55,764 nt of DNA from an uncultured Oscillospiraceae bacterium (GCA_934462925.1 CAKSIT010000017.1:1-55764), one strand, 5' to 3'. Positions 8,441 through 18,439 are shown, numbered from the stretch's first letter. The notes: generated from the sequence alone by a model not told the origin. Translations and numbers: made by a program.

Positions 8441-9061
8441 ATTTCTAACGGTCTTTTGCCCGACCTCGGCGGGGAAACAGGGGAGAACAGGGAAGAACCC
8501 ATAGTTTTCTTTTCCTACGACAATACGCTTGAGGAAATAGACGGGGCTATGAAAACGTATCAGCAGCACTTCCGCAGCAGGCGAAACACCTTTGCAATGA
8601 TAGCGTATTCGCTGCTTACGGCGGGAGTAGTCGTTGCAATCGTGCTTGACCCTAAGAACATTCTGGCGTACGGCGCGCTTCTTTTCTGCGCGTGGGGGCT
8701 TTACTACAGCCTTACCGACAAAAAGCGCACGCGCAAAAAGACTATAGACGCGCTTAAGGACATGAATCCCGAGGATTACAGGGCTTCGTTCTTTAATGAC
8801 AGAGTTGAAATTGAAACGCTTGTGCGCGAAAAAACCAACGAAGTGGCGCTTAAGATAGACGAGGACGCCGACGAGGAGATTATTTCCCCGCTTAAAAACG
8901 TGTTCAGATATGCCGACGACGTGCTGGAGTTTTTTGAAAACGACGAGTCGCTGCTGCTTATCTACAATAAGCACCAGATATACTGCTTTCCCAGACGGTG
9001 CATGACCACCGAGCAGGAAAACGAAATACAGAAGCTGCTGACGGATAAGCTTGGCAGATAA
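8441..9061 (+). CDS. YcxB-like membrane protein with probable ATT start
   Basis: The protein (about 206 aa) has a hydrophilic N-terminus, two adjacent membrane segments (roughly 50-67 and 71-85) and a soluble C-terminal part ending [18 protein letters not shown], which resembles the YcxB family. Function is unknown. An excellent ribosome site, GGAGGTG, lies at 8428-8434, and the codon at proper spacing is ATT (8441). The in-frame GTG at 8432 lies inside that site, the TTG at 8456 is too far, and the first ATG (8549) would remove the N-terminal segment. It sits in one operon between gyrB (stop 18 bases upstream) and gyrA. The start is the uncertain part. Confidence 0.72.
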   Translation: MSNGLLPDLGGETGENREEPIVFFSYDNTLEEIDGAMKTYQQHFRSRRNTFAMIAYSLLTAGVVVAIVLDPKNILAYGALLFCAWGLYYSLTDKKRTRKKTIDALKDMNPEDYRASFFNDRVEIETLVREKTNEVALKIDEDADEEIISPLKNVFRYADDVLEFFENDESLLLIYNKHQIYCFPRRCMTTEQENEIQKLLTDKLGR

Positions 9062-9092
9062 AGCGGTTTTGCGCTTATATAATGGAGGAAAA

Positions 9093-11735
9093 ATGGATAT
9101 AGATTTCAGTCTTGAGAAGCTGCATAACATTGACCTTGAACACACAATGAAGCTTTCGTTCATTGAGTATTCGATGTCTGTTATCACGCAGAGAGCGCTG
9201 CCCGACGTGCGCGACGGGCTTAAGCCCGTTCACCGCCGTATAATTTATACGATGAACGAGGCGGGAAATACTGCGGACAAGCCGTTCAGAAAGTGCGCTT
9301 ACACGGTAGGCGAGGTTCTCGGTAAATACCACCCGCACGGCGACGCTTCGGTTTACGACGCGCTTGTGCGTTTGGCGCAGGATTTTTCGCTGCGCTACCC
9401 GCTTATCGACGGTCACGGCAACTTCGGCTCGGTAGACGGCGACCCGCCTGCGGCTTACCGTTATACAGAGGCAAGGCTTGCCAAAATCGCCAACGAAATG
9501 ACCGCGGATATCGGCAAAAAAGTCGTAGACTTTATGACGAACTACGACGATAAGCTTCTTGAGCCTGTGGTGCTGCCCTCGCGCTTCCCTAACCTGCTTG
9601 TAAACGGCAGTAACGGTATAGCCGTTGGCATGGCGACAAATATTCCTCCGCATAACCTCGGCGAGGTAATAGACGCGCTCACGCTCATGATAAACGAGCC
9701 GGAGGCTTCCATTGAGGATATCATGACCTGCATACAAGGTCCGGATTTCCCTACGGGCGGTATAATCATGGGCTACAGCGGCATTCGCTCGGCGTACTAT
9801 ACCGGGCGCGGTAAGATAATTCTGCGCGGCAGGGCGAATATCGTTGAGGAAGACTCCCACACCCGCATTATTATTGACGAGATACCCTACATGGTGAACA
9901 AGGCGCGCTTGCTTGCAAACATTGCCGACCTTGCGCGCGATAAGAGAATCGAGGGTATTTCAGCTGTGCGCGACGAGTCCGACAGAAACGGTATGCGCGT
10001 GGTAATCGAGCTTAAGCGCGACGCTAACGCGAATGTGGTGCTTAACAAGCTCTATACCTACACGCAGCTTCAGGACACGGTGGGCGTTATCATGCTGTCG
10101 CTTGTTGACGGGCAGCCGAAAATCCTTAATCTTAAGGATATGCTTCAGCATTACCTTGACCACCAGTTTGACGTTGTAACGCGCCGCACTAAGTACGACC
10201 TTGAAAAGGCGGAGGAGCGCGCGCATATACTCGAGGGCTTCCTGCTTGCTATTGACTTTATCGACGAGGTTATCGCCATACTCAGGAGCAGCAAGAGCAT
10301 TCCCGAGGGCAAGGAGCGCCTTATCGAGCGCTTCAAGAACATAGACGTATCGCAGACGGGCTTCTTTGAGGAGCATACCTACTCGCTTTCAGAGGCGCAG
10401 GCGGACGCTATCATACAGATGCGGCTCGGCGCGCTCACGGGTATGGAAAAGAGCAAGGTTGAGGACGAGCTGCGCGAGAAGCGCGAGCTTATCCGCCAGA
10501 TGCTGGAGCTTCTCTCCGACAGCGGCAAGATGATGCGCCTTATAGGCGACGAGCTTGCCGCAATGAAGAAGAAGTACGGCGACGAGCGCCGCACCGCTAT
10601 CGAGCCTGTAAGCGGCGAGGTAGATATAGAGGACCTTATTCCCGAGGAGGACTGCGTTGTAACCTACACTAATCTCGGCTACCTTAAGCGCCAGCCCGCG
10701 GAGGTCTACAATATCCAGAAACGCGGCGGCAAGGGCATTTCGGGCATGAAGCAGCGCGAGGAGGATTTTGTGGAGAATATGTTCATTGCGTCCTCGCATG
10801 AGAATATTCTCTACATCACCAACAAGGGCAATATGTTCCGCATGAAGTGCTACGAGATACCCGAGGGCAGCCGTCAGTCACGCGGAATGAACGTTGTAAA
10901 CCTGCTGCAGCTTTCCGAGGGTGAAAAGGTCGCGGCAATGATGACGACGCGCGATTTCGCCGAGAATAAATATTTTATATGCATAACTAAAAATGGAATT
11001 ATCAAGCGCACGCGGCTTTCCGAGTACAAAAATGTCCGTAAAATGGGACTGCGTGCAATTACGCTTTTAAACGGCGACGAGATAGCCTCCGCGTTCCTTA
11101 CCGAGGGCGACTGCACCGTGCTTATTGCCACAAAGAACGGTATGGCTATCCGCTTTGACGAGAACAACTGCCGCGCACTCGGCAGAACCGCGCGCGGCGT
11201 TAGGGCTATCCGCTTCCGCGAGGATAGCGACTATGTAGTCGGCGCGACAAAGATATTCGATGAGAACGCTTCTATTCTCACCGTTACCGACAAGGGCATG
11301 GGCAGGCGCGTCGCTGCGGCAAGCTACCGCATTCAGAAGCGCGGCGGTCTTGGCCTGCGCAACTACCCTGTATCCGAGGAAAAGGGCTATGTCTGCGGCA
11401 TAAGAACGCTCGGTCCTGACGACGATGTGCTTTTGATAAGCGCTGACGGCGTTGTAATCCGTATCCGCGCAAACGACCTGCGCAACATGGGCAGACCCGC
11501 TTCGGGCGTGCGCGTAATGCGGCTTGGCGCAGAGGACAGAGTTGCTTCATTCTCGCGCATGATGCACGAGGAGGGCGAAGAAACCGCCGAGGTTGAAAAG
11601 GCCTCCGACGAGGAGATAGCGGCTTCCCTTGCGGAGGAATCCGCGGAGATAATAGAGCCTGACGAAGCGCCCGACGACGATACAGACGAGAGCGCTGAGG
11701 GACAGGAGTCCACGGAGGACGCTCCCGAAGAATAA
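9093..11735 (+). CDS. gyrA: DNA gyrase subunit A
   Basis: GyrA cuts and rejoins DNA and wraps it through a C-terminal beta-pinwheel. The 880-aa protein has the catalytic tyrosine at about residue 124 ([13 protein letters not shown]), the helix-turn-helix [11 protein letters not shown] near 81-91 and the GyrA box QKRGGKG near 545. The residue matching E. coli Ser83 is Ala85, while the Asp87 equivalent (Asp89) is kept. The last 55 or so residues are a strongly acidic tail. The ATG at 9093 follows GGAGG. A strong terminator lies just downstream. Confidence 0.98.
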   Translation: MDIDFSLEKLHNIDLEHTMKLSFIEYSMSVITQRALPDVRDGLKPVHRRIIYTMNEAGNTADKPFRKCAYTVGEVLGKYHPHGDASVYDALVRLAQDFSLRYPLIDGHGNFGSVDGDPPAAYRYTEARLAKIANEMTADIGKKVVDFMTNYDDKLLEPVVLPSRFPNLLVNGSNGIAVGMATNIPPHNLGEVIDALTLMINEPEASIEDIMTCIQGPDFPTGGIIMGYSGIRSAYYTGRGKIILRGRANIVEEDSHTRIIIDEIPYMVNKARLLANIADLARDKRIEGISAVRDESDRNGMRVVIELKRDANANVVLNKLYTYTQLQDTVGVIMLSLVDGQPKILNLKDMLQHYLDHQFDVVTRRTKYDLEKAEERAHILEGFLLAIDFIDEVIAILRSSKSIPEGKERLIERFKNIDVSQTGFFEEHTYSLSEAQADAIIQMRLGALTGMEKSKVEDELREKRELIRQMLELLSDSGKMMRLIGDELAAMKKKYGDERRTAIEPVSGEVDIEDLIPEEDCVVTYTNLGYLKRQPAEVYNIQKRGGKGISGMKQREEDFVENMFIASSHENILYITNKGNMFRMKCYEIPEGSRQSRGMNVVNLLQLSEGEKVAAMMTTRDFAENKYFICITKNGIIKRTRLSEYKNVRKMGLRAITLLNGDEIASAFLTEGDCTVLIATKNGMAIRFDENNCRALGRTARGVRAIRFREDSDYVVGATKIFDENASILTVTDKGMGRRVAAASYRIQKRGGLGLRNYPVSEEKGYVCGIRTLGPDDDVLLISADGVVIRIRANDLRNMGRPASGVRVMRLGAEDRVASFSRMMHEEGEETAEVEKASDEEIAASLAEESAEIIEPDEAPDDDTDESAEGQESTEDAPEE

Positions 11736-11744
11736 GCAAGACGA

Positions 11745-11778
11745 TTTGCCCGAACAAAATACCGTTCGGGCAAATTTT
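11745..11778 (+). terminator. Intrinsic terminator after gyrA
   Basis: TTTGCCCGAAC (11745-11755) pairs with GTTCGGGCAAA (11764-11774), followed by TTTT. It ends the gyrB-ycxB-gyrA transcript. Confidence 0.88.
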
Positions 11779-11783
11779 GTGAT

Positions 11784-11799
11784 AGTTCCACGTGGAACA
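11784..11799. other. parS site 1 (ParB binding palindrome)
   Basis: The 14-bp perfect palindrome GTTCCACGTGGAAC at 11785-11798 matches the core of the Bacillota parS consensus TGTTNCACGTGNAACA. It lies between the gyrA terminator and mnmG, within 4 kb of the parA-parB genes and about 9 kb from the origin. Confidence 0.85.
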
Positions 11800-11834
11800 A
11801 ATCAGATTATGTCGAACACTTGAAAGGATACAAA

Positions 11835-13706
11835 ATGAGCTATACGCTTGAAGAATACGACGTTGCCGTAATAGGCGCGGGTCACGCGGGGTGCGAGGCT
11901 GCTCTCGCGGCGGCGCGGCTTGGGCTTAAAACCGCGATATTCACGCTTTCGCTTGACTGCATTGCGAATATGCCCTGCAACCCCTGCATAGGCGGCTCGG
12001 CAAAGGGGCAAATTGTCTGCGAGATAGACGCGCTTGGCGGCGAAATGGGCAGGGCGGCGGACGCTACGTTCATACAGTCCCGCATACTTAACAGGGGCAA
12101 AGGTCCTGCCGTACACAGCCTGCGCGTGCAAAGCGACAGGGTAAAGTATCACACCTATATGAAGCAGCGCCTTGAAAACACGCCAAACCTCTTTATAAAG
12201 CAGGCGGAGGTCACCGCCGTTCATGTCGAGAACGGCAGGATAACCGCCGTTGAAACAAAGCTCGGCGCAGTCCACCCTGTTAAAGCCGCAATAATCACCA
12301 CGGGAACATATCTTAACGGCAAGATACATATAGGTGAGCTTAGCTACAGCAGCGGTCCTGACAACGTGCTGCCGTCAAGCGCGCTTACGGAGTGCCTTAA
12401 GGCGCTTGGCGTGTCTATGAGGAGATTCAAGACAGGTACGCCTGCGCGCGTACACAGGCGTTCAATAGATTTTTCCGTAATGGAGCGACAGGTTGGCGAC
12501 GAGGAGATAATGCCGTTTGCTTTCGACAACACGCTCCCGCTTGAAAATAAGGTTGAGTGCTACGTAACCTACACAAACGCCCAAACGCACAAGGTTATTC
12601 TTGATAACCTTGACCGCTCGCCGCTTTATTCGGGGCGAATTGAGGGAATAGGCCCGCGCTACTGTCCGAGCATTGAGGACAAGATAGTGCGCTTTAAGGA
12701 CAAGGAGCGCCACCAGCTTTTTGTTGAGCCTATGGGACTTGACACGGACGAGTTCTATTTGCAGGGAATGTCGTCAAGCCTGCCCGAGGACGTGCAGCTG
12801 AAGTTTCTGCGAACGATAAAGGGACTCGAACGCGTAGAAATAATGCGCCCCGCGTATGCTATTGAATATGACTGCTGCGACCCGCTGGAGCTTTTGCCAA
12901 CGCTTGAATTTAAGAAAATTAGCGGACTGTACGGCGCGGGGCAGTTCAACTGCACAAGCGGATATGAGGAAGCGGCAGCGCAGGGTATTGTAGCGGGAAT
13001 AAACGCCGCGCTTAAGATAAAAGGCGAAAGCGCAATGATACTCGAGCGCTCAAACAGCTATATAGGCACGCTTATTGACGACCTTGTAACAAAAGGCTGC
13101 TCAGAGCCGTACCGCATGATGACCTCGCGCAGCGAATATCGCCTGATACTGCGGCAGGACAACGCGCCTGAGCGCCTGCTGCCTATAGGTCACAGGGTAG
13201 GGCTGGTGTCCGACGAACGCTACAAGCGTTTTCTCGCGCAGCAAAAGGCGCTTAGCGACGAGCTGGAGCGCATAAAGCGCGTTACAATCCACCCGACGGA
13301 GGAAGTAAACGCGCTGCTCGTTTCAAAAGGTACTGCGACGATTACAGGCGGCACAAAGCTTGCGGAGCTTCTCAAACGCCCGCAGCTAGCGTATAGCGAC
13401 CTTGCCAAGTTTGATAAAGAGCGCCCGCAGCTTTCTGTAGCGCTTATAAACAGGCTTGAAACCGAGCTTAAGTACTCGGGCTACATTAAAATACAAATGG
13501 AGCAGGTGGAACGCGCACGCAAATTAGAGGACAAAACGCTGCCGCAGGACGTTGACTACCGCACAGTAAAAGGACTTCGGCTTGAAGCGCAGGAGAAGCT
13601 CAACCGTCACAAGCCGCTTAACGTAGGACAGGCGGGGCGAATTTCGGGCGTGAACCCTGCGGATGTTTCCGTGCTGCTTATATGGCTTGCGGGGAGGGAG
13701 AGCTGA
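11835..13706 (+). CDS. mnmG: tRNA uridine-5-carboxymethylaminomethyl synthesis enzyme MnmG (GidA)
   Basis: MnmG with MnmE modifies the wobble uridine (U34) of several tRNAs, using FAD. The 623-aa protein has the FAD-binding [19 protein letters not shown] near residue 12, the [12 protein letters not shown] motif and the C-terminal [15 protein letters not shown] region. The ATG at 11835 follows GAAAGGAT. The gene overlaps rsmG by one base (TGATG), so the two are translationally coupled. mnmE, its usual neighbour, is not in the window. Confidence 0.97.
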   Translation: MSYTLEEYDVAVIGAGHAGCEAALAAARLGLKTAIFTLSLDCIANMPCNPCIGGSAKGQIVCEIDALGGEMGRAADATFIQSRILNRGKGPAVHSLRVQSDRVKYHTYMKQRLENTPNLFIKQAEVTAVHVENGRITAVETKLGAVHPVKAAIITTGTYLNGKIHIGELSYSSGPDNVLPSSALTECLKALGVSMRRFKTGTPARVHRRSIDFSVMERQVGDEEIMPFAFDNTLPLENKVECYVTYTNAQTHKVILDNLDRSPLYSGRIEGIGPRYCPSIEDKIVRFKDKERHQLFVEPMGLDTDEFYLQGMSSSLPEDVQLKFLRTIKGLERVEIMRPAYAIEYDCCDPLELLPTLEFKKISGLYGAGQFNCTSGYEEAAAQGIVAGINAALKIKGESAMILERSNSYIGTLIDDLVTKGCSEPYRMMTSRSEYRLILRQDNAPERLLPIGHRVGLVSDERYKRFLAQQKALSDELERIKRVTIHPTEEVNALLVSKGTATITGGTKLAELLKRPQLAYSDLAKFDKERPQLSVALINRLETELKYSGYIKIQMEQVERARKLEDKTLPQDVDYRTVKGLRLEAQEKLNRHKPLNVGQAGRISGVNPADVSVLLIWLAGRES

Positions 13707-14404
13707 TGGAAAGAATACCGTACATTATTGAGCAGTTTGCCGCTGCGGGAATCACTATAGACGTGCAAAAGGCGGAAAAGCTTGAAAAGCTATGCTGCTA
13801 TATGGTTGAGTACAACAAAAATGTGAATCTCACGTCTATAACCGAGTTCAGCGAGGTTGTAGTAAAGCATTTTGTTGACAGCGTGCTGCCGTTCACTATG
13901 TTTGAGTTAAAGGAGGGCGCTTCCTTTATCGACGTAGGTACTGGTGCGGGATTCCCGTCGCTGCCGCTGCTTATATGCCGCCCCGACCTTAATGGGACGC
14001 TTTGCGACAGCCTTAATAAGCGCTGTGTGTACCTTGAAAAGGTATGCGAACACCTTGATATAAAAGCGCGCGTAGTCCATGCGAGAAGCGAGGAACTTGG
14101 CAGAAAGGAGCGCGAGCGCTATGACATAGCGTGCGCGAGGGCAGTTGCGGCTCTGCCGGTGCTTACGGAATACTGCCTGCCTTTTGTTAAGGTGGGCGGG
14201 ACATTTGCGGCGCTGAAATCGGTCAACGAGGACGCAGCTGCTGCGGATAACGCCTTAAAGCTTCTCGGCGGCAAAATTGGCGAGGTTCGCGACTATTCCC
14301 TGCCAAATGGGGACGCGCGGCGGCTTGTACTGGTAAAAAAAGTATCGCAAACTCCGACAAAATACCCGAGAAATTCCGCTAATATTGCAAAAAAGCCGCT
14401 TTAA
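13706..14404 (+). CDS. rsmG: 16S rRNA (guanine-N7) methyltransferase RsmG (GidB)
   Basis: RsmG methylates N7 of G527 in 16S rRNA with S-adenosylmethionine. The 232-aa protein has YNKNVNLTSI near residue 34 and the SAM-binding FIDVGTGAGFPSLPLLI near 73, with DIACARAVA later; these are family hallmarks. The ATG at 13706 shares its first base with the mnmG stop and is preceded by GGGGAGGGAG. A terminator overlaps its 3' end. Confidence 0.95.
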   Translation: MERIPYIIEQFAAAGITIDVQKAEKLEKLCCYMVEYNKNVNLTSITEFSEVVVKHFVDSVLPFTMFELKEGASFIDVGTGAGFPSLPLLICRPDLNGTLCDSLNKRCVYLEKVCEHLDIKARVVHARSEELGRKERERYDIACARAVAALPVLTEYCLPFVKVGGTFAALKSVNEDAAAADNALKLLGGKIGEVRDYSLPNGDARRLVLVKKVSQTPTKYPRNSANIAKKPL

Positions 14405-14417
14405 TGCGGCTTTTTTT
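14391..14417 (+). terminator. Intrinsic terminator after rsmG
   Basis: AAAAGCCGC and GCGGCTTTT form a stem around TTTAAT, ending in seven T residues. It overlaps the rsmG stop codon. Confidence 0.88.
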
Positions 14418-14461
14418 GTTGCAGAAGCGCTTTTTATGTCGGGAAATGCGAAAAGTACTTG

Positions 14462-14490
14462 TGGATATTATTTCCTTTTAGTGGTATAAT
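14462..14490 (+). promoter_or_regulatory. Probable promoter of noc
   Basis: A perfect TATAAT (14485-14490) lies 38 bases before the noc start. The -35 is weak (TGGATA at 14462-14467, 17-base spacing). The overlapping TGTGGATAT at 14460-14468 is one base from a consensus DnaA box on the minus strand, so DnaA control of noc is possible but unproven. Confidence 0.6.
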
Positions 14491-14528
14491 GGGACTCAAG
14501 AAAAAGCCCACCGTAGAAAGGAAGTATT

Positions 14529-15350
14529 ATGAACGGAATATTCAAACCAAAGGAAAAAAGCATACAGCGCGTAGTATCGCTGGAAATTTCGCTGCTTAGG
14601 CCTAACCGCTCACAGCCGCGCAGCGAGTTTGACGAAGCGGCGCTCGAGTCGCTTTCGGAAAGCATTAGAGAGAACGGCATTATCCAACCTGTGTGCGTAA
14701 GAAGAAACGGCGCGCTCTATGAGATTATAAGCGGCGAGCGCAGAACGCGCGCGGCTAAGCTCGCGGGGTTGACGGAAGTTCCGTGCATTGTTATGGAAGC
14801 GGACGATGAACGCTCAGCGGTTTTAGCGCTTATTGAGAATATTCAGCGGCGCGACCTCGGTTTTTTTGAGGAAGCTCTTGCAATTGAGAAGCTCATTTCG
14901 GTATACGGGCTTACGCAGGAGCAGGCGGCGGCGCGGCTCGGAAAAGCTCAGTCTACTATTGCAAATAAGCTTAGGCTGCTTAGGTTTACCGACGTTGAAC
15001 GGCGGCTTATGATAGGCGCAAATCTTACGGAACGGCAGGCACGGGCTCTGATTCGTATTGCGGACGATGGAAAGCGAATAAAGGCGCTTGAAAAGGTAGC
15101 AGCACGCGGACTGAATCTCGAGCAGACTGAAGCGCTTGTAAACGAAATTCTTGAGGGTACGGAGAAGCAGGAGAAAAAGCTGCGCGAGGACAAGTTCAAG
15201 CGGCTGTTCCCCAAACCGCCAAAGCTTTATATGAACAGCATAAACAAGCTTATCCGACAGATGAAGGACGCGGATATTCCATGCGTAACGTCGTCGGGCG
15301 CGGTGGACGGCTACTACGAGTACATAATTCGTTTTCCTATGGCTGAATAA
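14529..15350 (+). CDS. noc: Nucleoid occlusion protein Noc (ParB-like)
   Basis: This 273-aa ParB-family protein has the N-terminal LRPNRSQPRSEFDE segment, the CTP-binding box SGERRTRAAKLAGLTEVP near 70, the helix-turn-helix YGLTQEQAAARLGKAQSTIANKL near 122 and a C-terminal dimerisation region. Its place upstream of parA-parB and its distinctness from the parB below make it Noc rather than Spo0J. Noc blocks Z-ring assembly over the nucleoid. The short basic start MNGIFKPKEKS could act as the membrane-targeting segment known for Noc. No ATTTCCCGGGAAAT-type Noc site was seen in the window. ATG 14529 follows AAAGGAAG. Confidence 0.85.
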   Translation: MNGIFKPKEKSIQRVVSLEISLLRPNRSQPRSEFDEAALESLSESIRENGIIQPVCVRRNGALYEIISGERRTRAAKLAGLTEVPCIVMEADDERSAVLALIENIQRRDLGFFEEALAIEKLISVYGLTQEQAAARLGKAQSTIANKLRLLRFTDVERRLMIGANLTERQARALIRIADDGKRIKALEKVAARGLNLEQTEALVNEILEGTEKQEKKLREDKFKRLFPKPPKLYMNSINKLIRQMKDADIPCVTSSGAVDGYYEYIIRFPMAE

Positions 15351-15354
15351 AATT

Positions 15355-15370
15355 TGTTCCACGTGGAACA
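15355..15370. other. parS site 2
   Basis: TGTTCCACGTGGAACA is a perfect 16-bp palindrome matching parS, five bases after the noc stop codon. It is the left half of a larger inverted repeat. Confidence 0.9.
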
Positions 15371-15414
15371 TCTTGACCGAGTGTGTCGAAAGATGTTCCA
15401 CGTGGAACTTTTTT
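15356..15414 (+). terminator. Terminator-like hairpin built from two parS sites
   Basis: The left arm 15356-15374 and right arm 15390-15408 are perfect 19-bp inverted repeats, each a 14-bp parS core plus ATCTT/AAGAT. They enclose a 15-base loop and are followed by six T residues (15409-15414). In RNA this would be a strong intrinsic terminator for noc. Because each arm is itself palindromic, small alternative hairpins are possible. Confidence 0.7.
15394..15409. other. parS site 3
   Basis: TGTTCCACGTGGAACT is a parS palindrome with one outer mismatch, 23 bases downstream of site 2. It is the right half of the larger inverted repeat and runs into a T tract. Confidence 0.9.
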
Positions 15415-15445
15415 AAGAAAATAACGTGAAATTTGAGAAAAGGGC

Positions 15446-15474
15446 TTTATTTTTTTATTAAGGTGTGTTATAAT
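15446..15474 (+). promoter_or_regulatory. Promoter of parA-parB-serS
   Basis: The extended -10 TGTTATAAT (TG 15466-15467, TATAAT 15469-15474) lies 31 bases before the parA start. The -35 is poor (TTTATT at 15446). It begins about 35 bases after parS site 3, so ParB spreading from parS could feed back on it. Confidence 0.6.
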
Positions 15475-15504
15475 ATAATAAGCTATGAGAAAAGGGGGAG
15501 TAAA

Positions 15505-16296
15505 ATGAGTATCGTAATAGGAGTTGTGAACCAGAAAGGCGGCGTTGGAAAGACAACAACGGCGGTAAACGTTGCTGCGGGACTCGGCGCGCTCGGAAAA
15601 AAAGTGCTTTTGATAGACTTTGACCCGCAGGGCAACTCAACAACGGGCTTTGGGATAAAGAAAAAGACGCTTGACGTGACTACATACGAGGTAATTGCGG
15701 GAGAGCGCCGCCCACAGGAAGCGATAATCGAAACGCGCTACAAAAACGTGTCGATAATGCCTGCGACAAAGGAGCTTTGCAATGCCGAGCAGGAGCTTTT
15801 CGGCATGGAAGAAAAGAGCAAGCAGCTTAAAAAGGCTATTTTGCAGATTCGCGGAGACTACGATATAATTATTGTGGATTGCCTGCCGTCGCTTGGAATA
15901 CTTGCGACAAACGCTCTCGTGGCGTGCGATACGATAATTGTGCCGATGGTGTGCGAGCATTTCGCGCTTGAGGGACTGGCGCAGCTTATGCAGACGGTAA
16001 AAACCGCAAAGAGAAAGGCAAATCCCGACCTAACTATAATGGGCATAGTGTTCACCATGCTGGACAAGCGCCTGCTTAAGAGCAACGAGATAATGTACGA
16101 TATCAAGCGCAGCTTTGACAGCAAGGTGCTGTTCAAAACGGAAATACCGCGCAACGTGCGCATATCCGAAGCGCAGGCAGCGGGCGAGCCTATAATCTAC
16201 TTTGACAAAACATCTAAGGGAGCGGACGCGTATAAGCGCCTTTCAAAGGAGATACTTGAACGCTGCCGTGAAATGGAGAGTGAAAATGGCAACTAG
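15505..16296 (+). CDS. parA: Chromosome partitioning ATPase ParA (Soj)
   Basis: ParA/Soj is a Walker-type ATPase that moves ParB-parS complexes and, in Bacillus, controls DnaA. The 263-aa protein shows the deviant Walker [10 protein letters not shown] near residue 12, [16 protein letters not shown] near 36 and [11 protein letters not shown] near 118. The ATG at 15505 follows GGGGGAG; the frame is open upstream to 15433 but covers the promoter. It overlaps parB by 11 bases. Confidence 0.95.
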   Translation: MSIVIGVVNQKGGVGKTTTAVNVAAGLGALGKKVLLIDFDPQGNSTTGFGIKKKTLDVTTYEVIAGERRPQEAIIETRYKNVSIMPATKELCNAEQELFGMEEKSKQLKKAILQIRGDYDIIIVDCLPSLGILATNALVACDTIIVPMVCEHFALEGLAQLMQTVKTAKRKANPDLTIMGIVFTMLDKRLLKSNEIMYDIKRSFDSKVLFKTEIPRNVRISEAQAAGEPIIYFDKTSKGADAYKRLSKEILERCREMESENGN

Positions 16297-17143
16297 AAAA
16301 ACAAAGAGCAGCCTTGACGCCCTGTTTGACGATAACGACATAGAAAACGCCGACGGGCTTACCACGGTAAGGCTTAGCAGCGTTGAGCCGAACAAGGCGC
16401 AGCCGCGCAAGGACTTCGACAGCGAGAGCCTTGCACAGCTTGCGGATTCGATAAATAAGCACGGCATTTTGCAGCCGCTTATCGTGCGCTCGCTGCCGTC
16501 GGGCGGATACCAGATAATTGCGGGCGAACGCCGCTGGCGCGCCGCAAAAATGGCGGGACTTTCCGAAGTACCCGTAGTTGTGCGCGACGACCTTAAGGAC
16601 GAGCAGGTAATGCAGGTGGCGCTTATAGAGAACCTGCAGCGCGAAAACCTCAACCCGCTTGAAGAAGCGCTCGGCTATAAGGAGCTTATGGACAACTACC
16701 ACATGACGCAGGAGGAGCTTTCGCAGGCGATAGGCAAGGCGCGCTCGACTATTGCAAACAGCATTTCGCTGCTCTCGCTGCCTAACGGCGTTAAGAAGCT
16801 GCTTGAAAGCGGCGAGCTTTCCGCGGGACATTGCAAGGCACTTAAAGCGATAAGCGACCCCGCGCTTATGACGGAGCTTGCAAACAAGGCGGCGCAGGGC
16901 GAGCTTTCCGTGCGGCAGGTGGAGCAGATAGCAAAGCGCGAAGCAAAGCGGCTCGAGGAGGCTTCGCACACAAAGGAGATTAAGCCGCGCGCGACCTATT
17001 ACACAGAGGTTGAGGTGAGCCTTGCGGAGCAGCTCGGCACGAAAGTTAAAATCTCCGAGGGAAAAAGAGGCAGTACGCTGCAGATATGCTTTGAGAACGA
17101 GGAACAGCTTAAGGGCATATTGAAGCATTTTATACAAGACTAA
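16286..17143 (+). CDS. parB: Chromosome partitioning protein ParB (Spo0J)
   Basis: ParB is a CTP-dependent DNA clamp that loads at parS and spreads. The 285-aa protein has the N-terminal [11 protein letters not shown] segment, the CTP-binding [19 protein letters not shown] near 83, [17 protein letters not shown], the helix-turn-helix [20 protein letters not shown] and a C-terminal dimer domain. The start at 16286 lies inside the end of parA and follows GGAGAG. It is a clear paralogue of the Noc gene upstream; both could read the same family of palindromes. Confidence 0.95.
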   Translation: MATRKTKSSLDALFDDNDIENADGLTTVRLSSVEPNKAQPRKDFDSESLAQLADSINKHGILQPLIVRSLPSGGYQIIAGERRWRAAKMAGLSEVPVVVRDDLKDEQVMQVALIENLQRENLNPLEEALGYKELMDNYHMTQEELSQAIGKARSTIANSISLLSLPNGVKKLLESGELSAGHCKALKAISDPALMTELANKAAQGELSVRQVEQIAKREAKRLEEASHTKEIKPRATYYTEVEVSLAEQLGTKVKISEGKRGSTLQICFENEEQLKGILKHFIQD

Positions 17144-17161
17144 ATAAGGAAGGCAAAGAAA

Positions 17162-18439
17162 ATGATAGACATTAAGTTTTTAAGAGAAAACCCCGACGTA
17201 GTAAAGGAAAACATCAAGAAGAAGTTTCAGGACGCAAAGCTTCCGCTTGTTGACGAGGTAATTGAGCTTGACGCAAAGCTTCGCCAGACAAAACAGCGCG
17301 TTGAGTCGCTGCGTGCCGACAGAAACCGCATATCCAAGGAGATAGGCGCGTTTATGGCAAAGGGCGAAAAGGACAAGGCAGAGGAAGCAAAGGCAAAGGT
17401 TAAGGCGTTCTCCGACGAGGAAGCGGCGCTCGATAAGCTTGAAGCGGAGCTTGACGAGAAGATAACCAAGATAATGATGACCATTCCGAACATTATCGAC
17501 CCGACCGTTCCTATAGGAAAGGACGACAGCGAGAACGTTGAGATAACCCGCTACGGCGAGCCTGTAGTACCGGATTTTGAAGTACCTTATCACACCGAAA
17601 TAATGGAGCGCCTTAACGGTATCGACCTTGACAGCGCAAGAAAGGTTGCGGGCAACGGCTTCTATTACCTTATGGGCGACATTGCGCGCCTGCATTCTGC
17701 GGTTATATCCTATGCAAGGGATTTCATGATTGACAGGGGTTTCACCTACTGCGTACCGCCCTTTATGATAAGAAGCAACGTTGTAACAGGTGTTATGTCA
17801 TTTGCGGAAATGGACGCTATGATGTACAAGATAGAGGGCGAGGACCTTTATCTTATCGGTACAAGCGAGCATTCCATGATAGGTAAGTTTATTGACACGA
17901 TACTTGACGAGAACACGCTGCCGAGAACGCTCACGAGCTACTCCCCCTGCTTCCGCAAGGAAAAGGGCGCGCACGGTATCGAGGAGCGCGGCGTTTACCG
18001 TATCCACCAGTTTGAAAAGCAGGAGATGATAGTTGTCTGCAAGCCCGAGGACTCCAAGATGTGGTTCGACAAGCTCTGGCAGAACACCGTTGACCTGTTC
18101 AGAAGCATGGATATCCCTGTAAGGACAATCGAGTGCTGCTCCGGCGACCTTGCAGACCTTAAGGTAAAGAGCTACGACGTAGAGGCGTGGTCTCCCAGAC
18201 AGAAGAAGTACTTCGAGGTAGGCAGCTGCTCCAACCTCGGCGACGCGCAGGCGCGCAGACTTAAGATACGCGTGAACGGCGAGAACGGCAAGTACTTTGC
18301 GCATACGCTCAACAACACCGTTGTAGCGCCTCCCAGAATGCTTATTGCTTTCCTTGAAAACAACCTTAACGCAGACGGCACAATAAGCATACCCGAGGTA
18401 TTAAGACCATACATGGGCGGCAAGGACCATATCGGTTAA
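17162..18439 (+). CDS. serS: Seryl-tRNA synthetase
   Basis: SerRS charges tRNA-Ser. The 425-aa class II enzyme has an N-terminal antiparallel coiled-coil arm (about 25-100), then the motif-2 region FRKEKGAHGIEERGVYRIHQF and motif-3 region NNTVVAPPRMLIAFLEN. The ATG at 17162 follows AAGGAAGG. Only 18 bases separate it from parB, so it appears to be co-transcribed with the partition genes; there is no room for a T-box leader. Confidence 0.97.
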   Translation: MIDIKFLRENPDVVKENIKKKFQDAKLPLVDEVIELDAKLRQTKQRVESLRADRNRISKEIGAFMAKGEKDKAEEAKAKVKAFSDEEAALDKLEAELDEKITKIMMTIPNIIDPTVPIGKDDSENVEITRYGEPVVPDFEVPYHTEIMERLNGIDLDSARKVAGNGFYYLMGDIARLHSAVISYARDFMIDRGFTYCVPPFMIRSNVVTGVMSFAEMDAMMYKIEGEDLYLIGTSEHSMIGKFIDTILDENTLPRTLTSYSPCFRKEKGAHGIEERGVYRIHQFEKQEMIVVCKPEDSKMWFDKLWQNTVDLFRSMDIPVRTIECCSGDLADLKVKSYDVEAWSPRQKKYFEVGSCSNLGDAQARRLKIRVNGENGKYFAHTLNNTVVAPPRMLIAFLENNLNADGTISIPEVLRPYMGGKDHIG

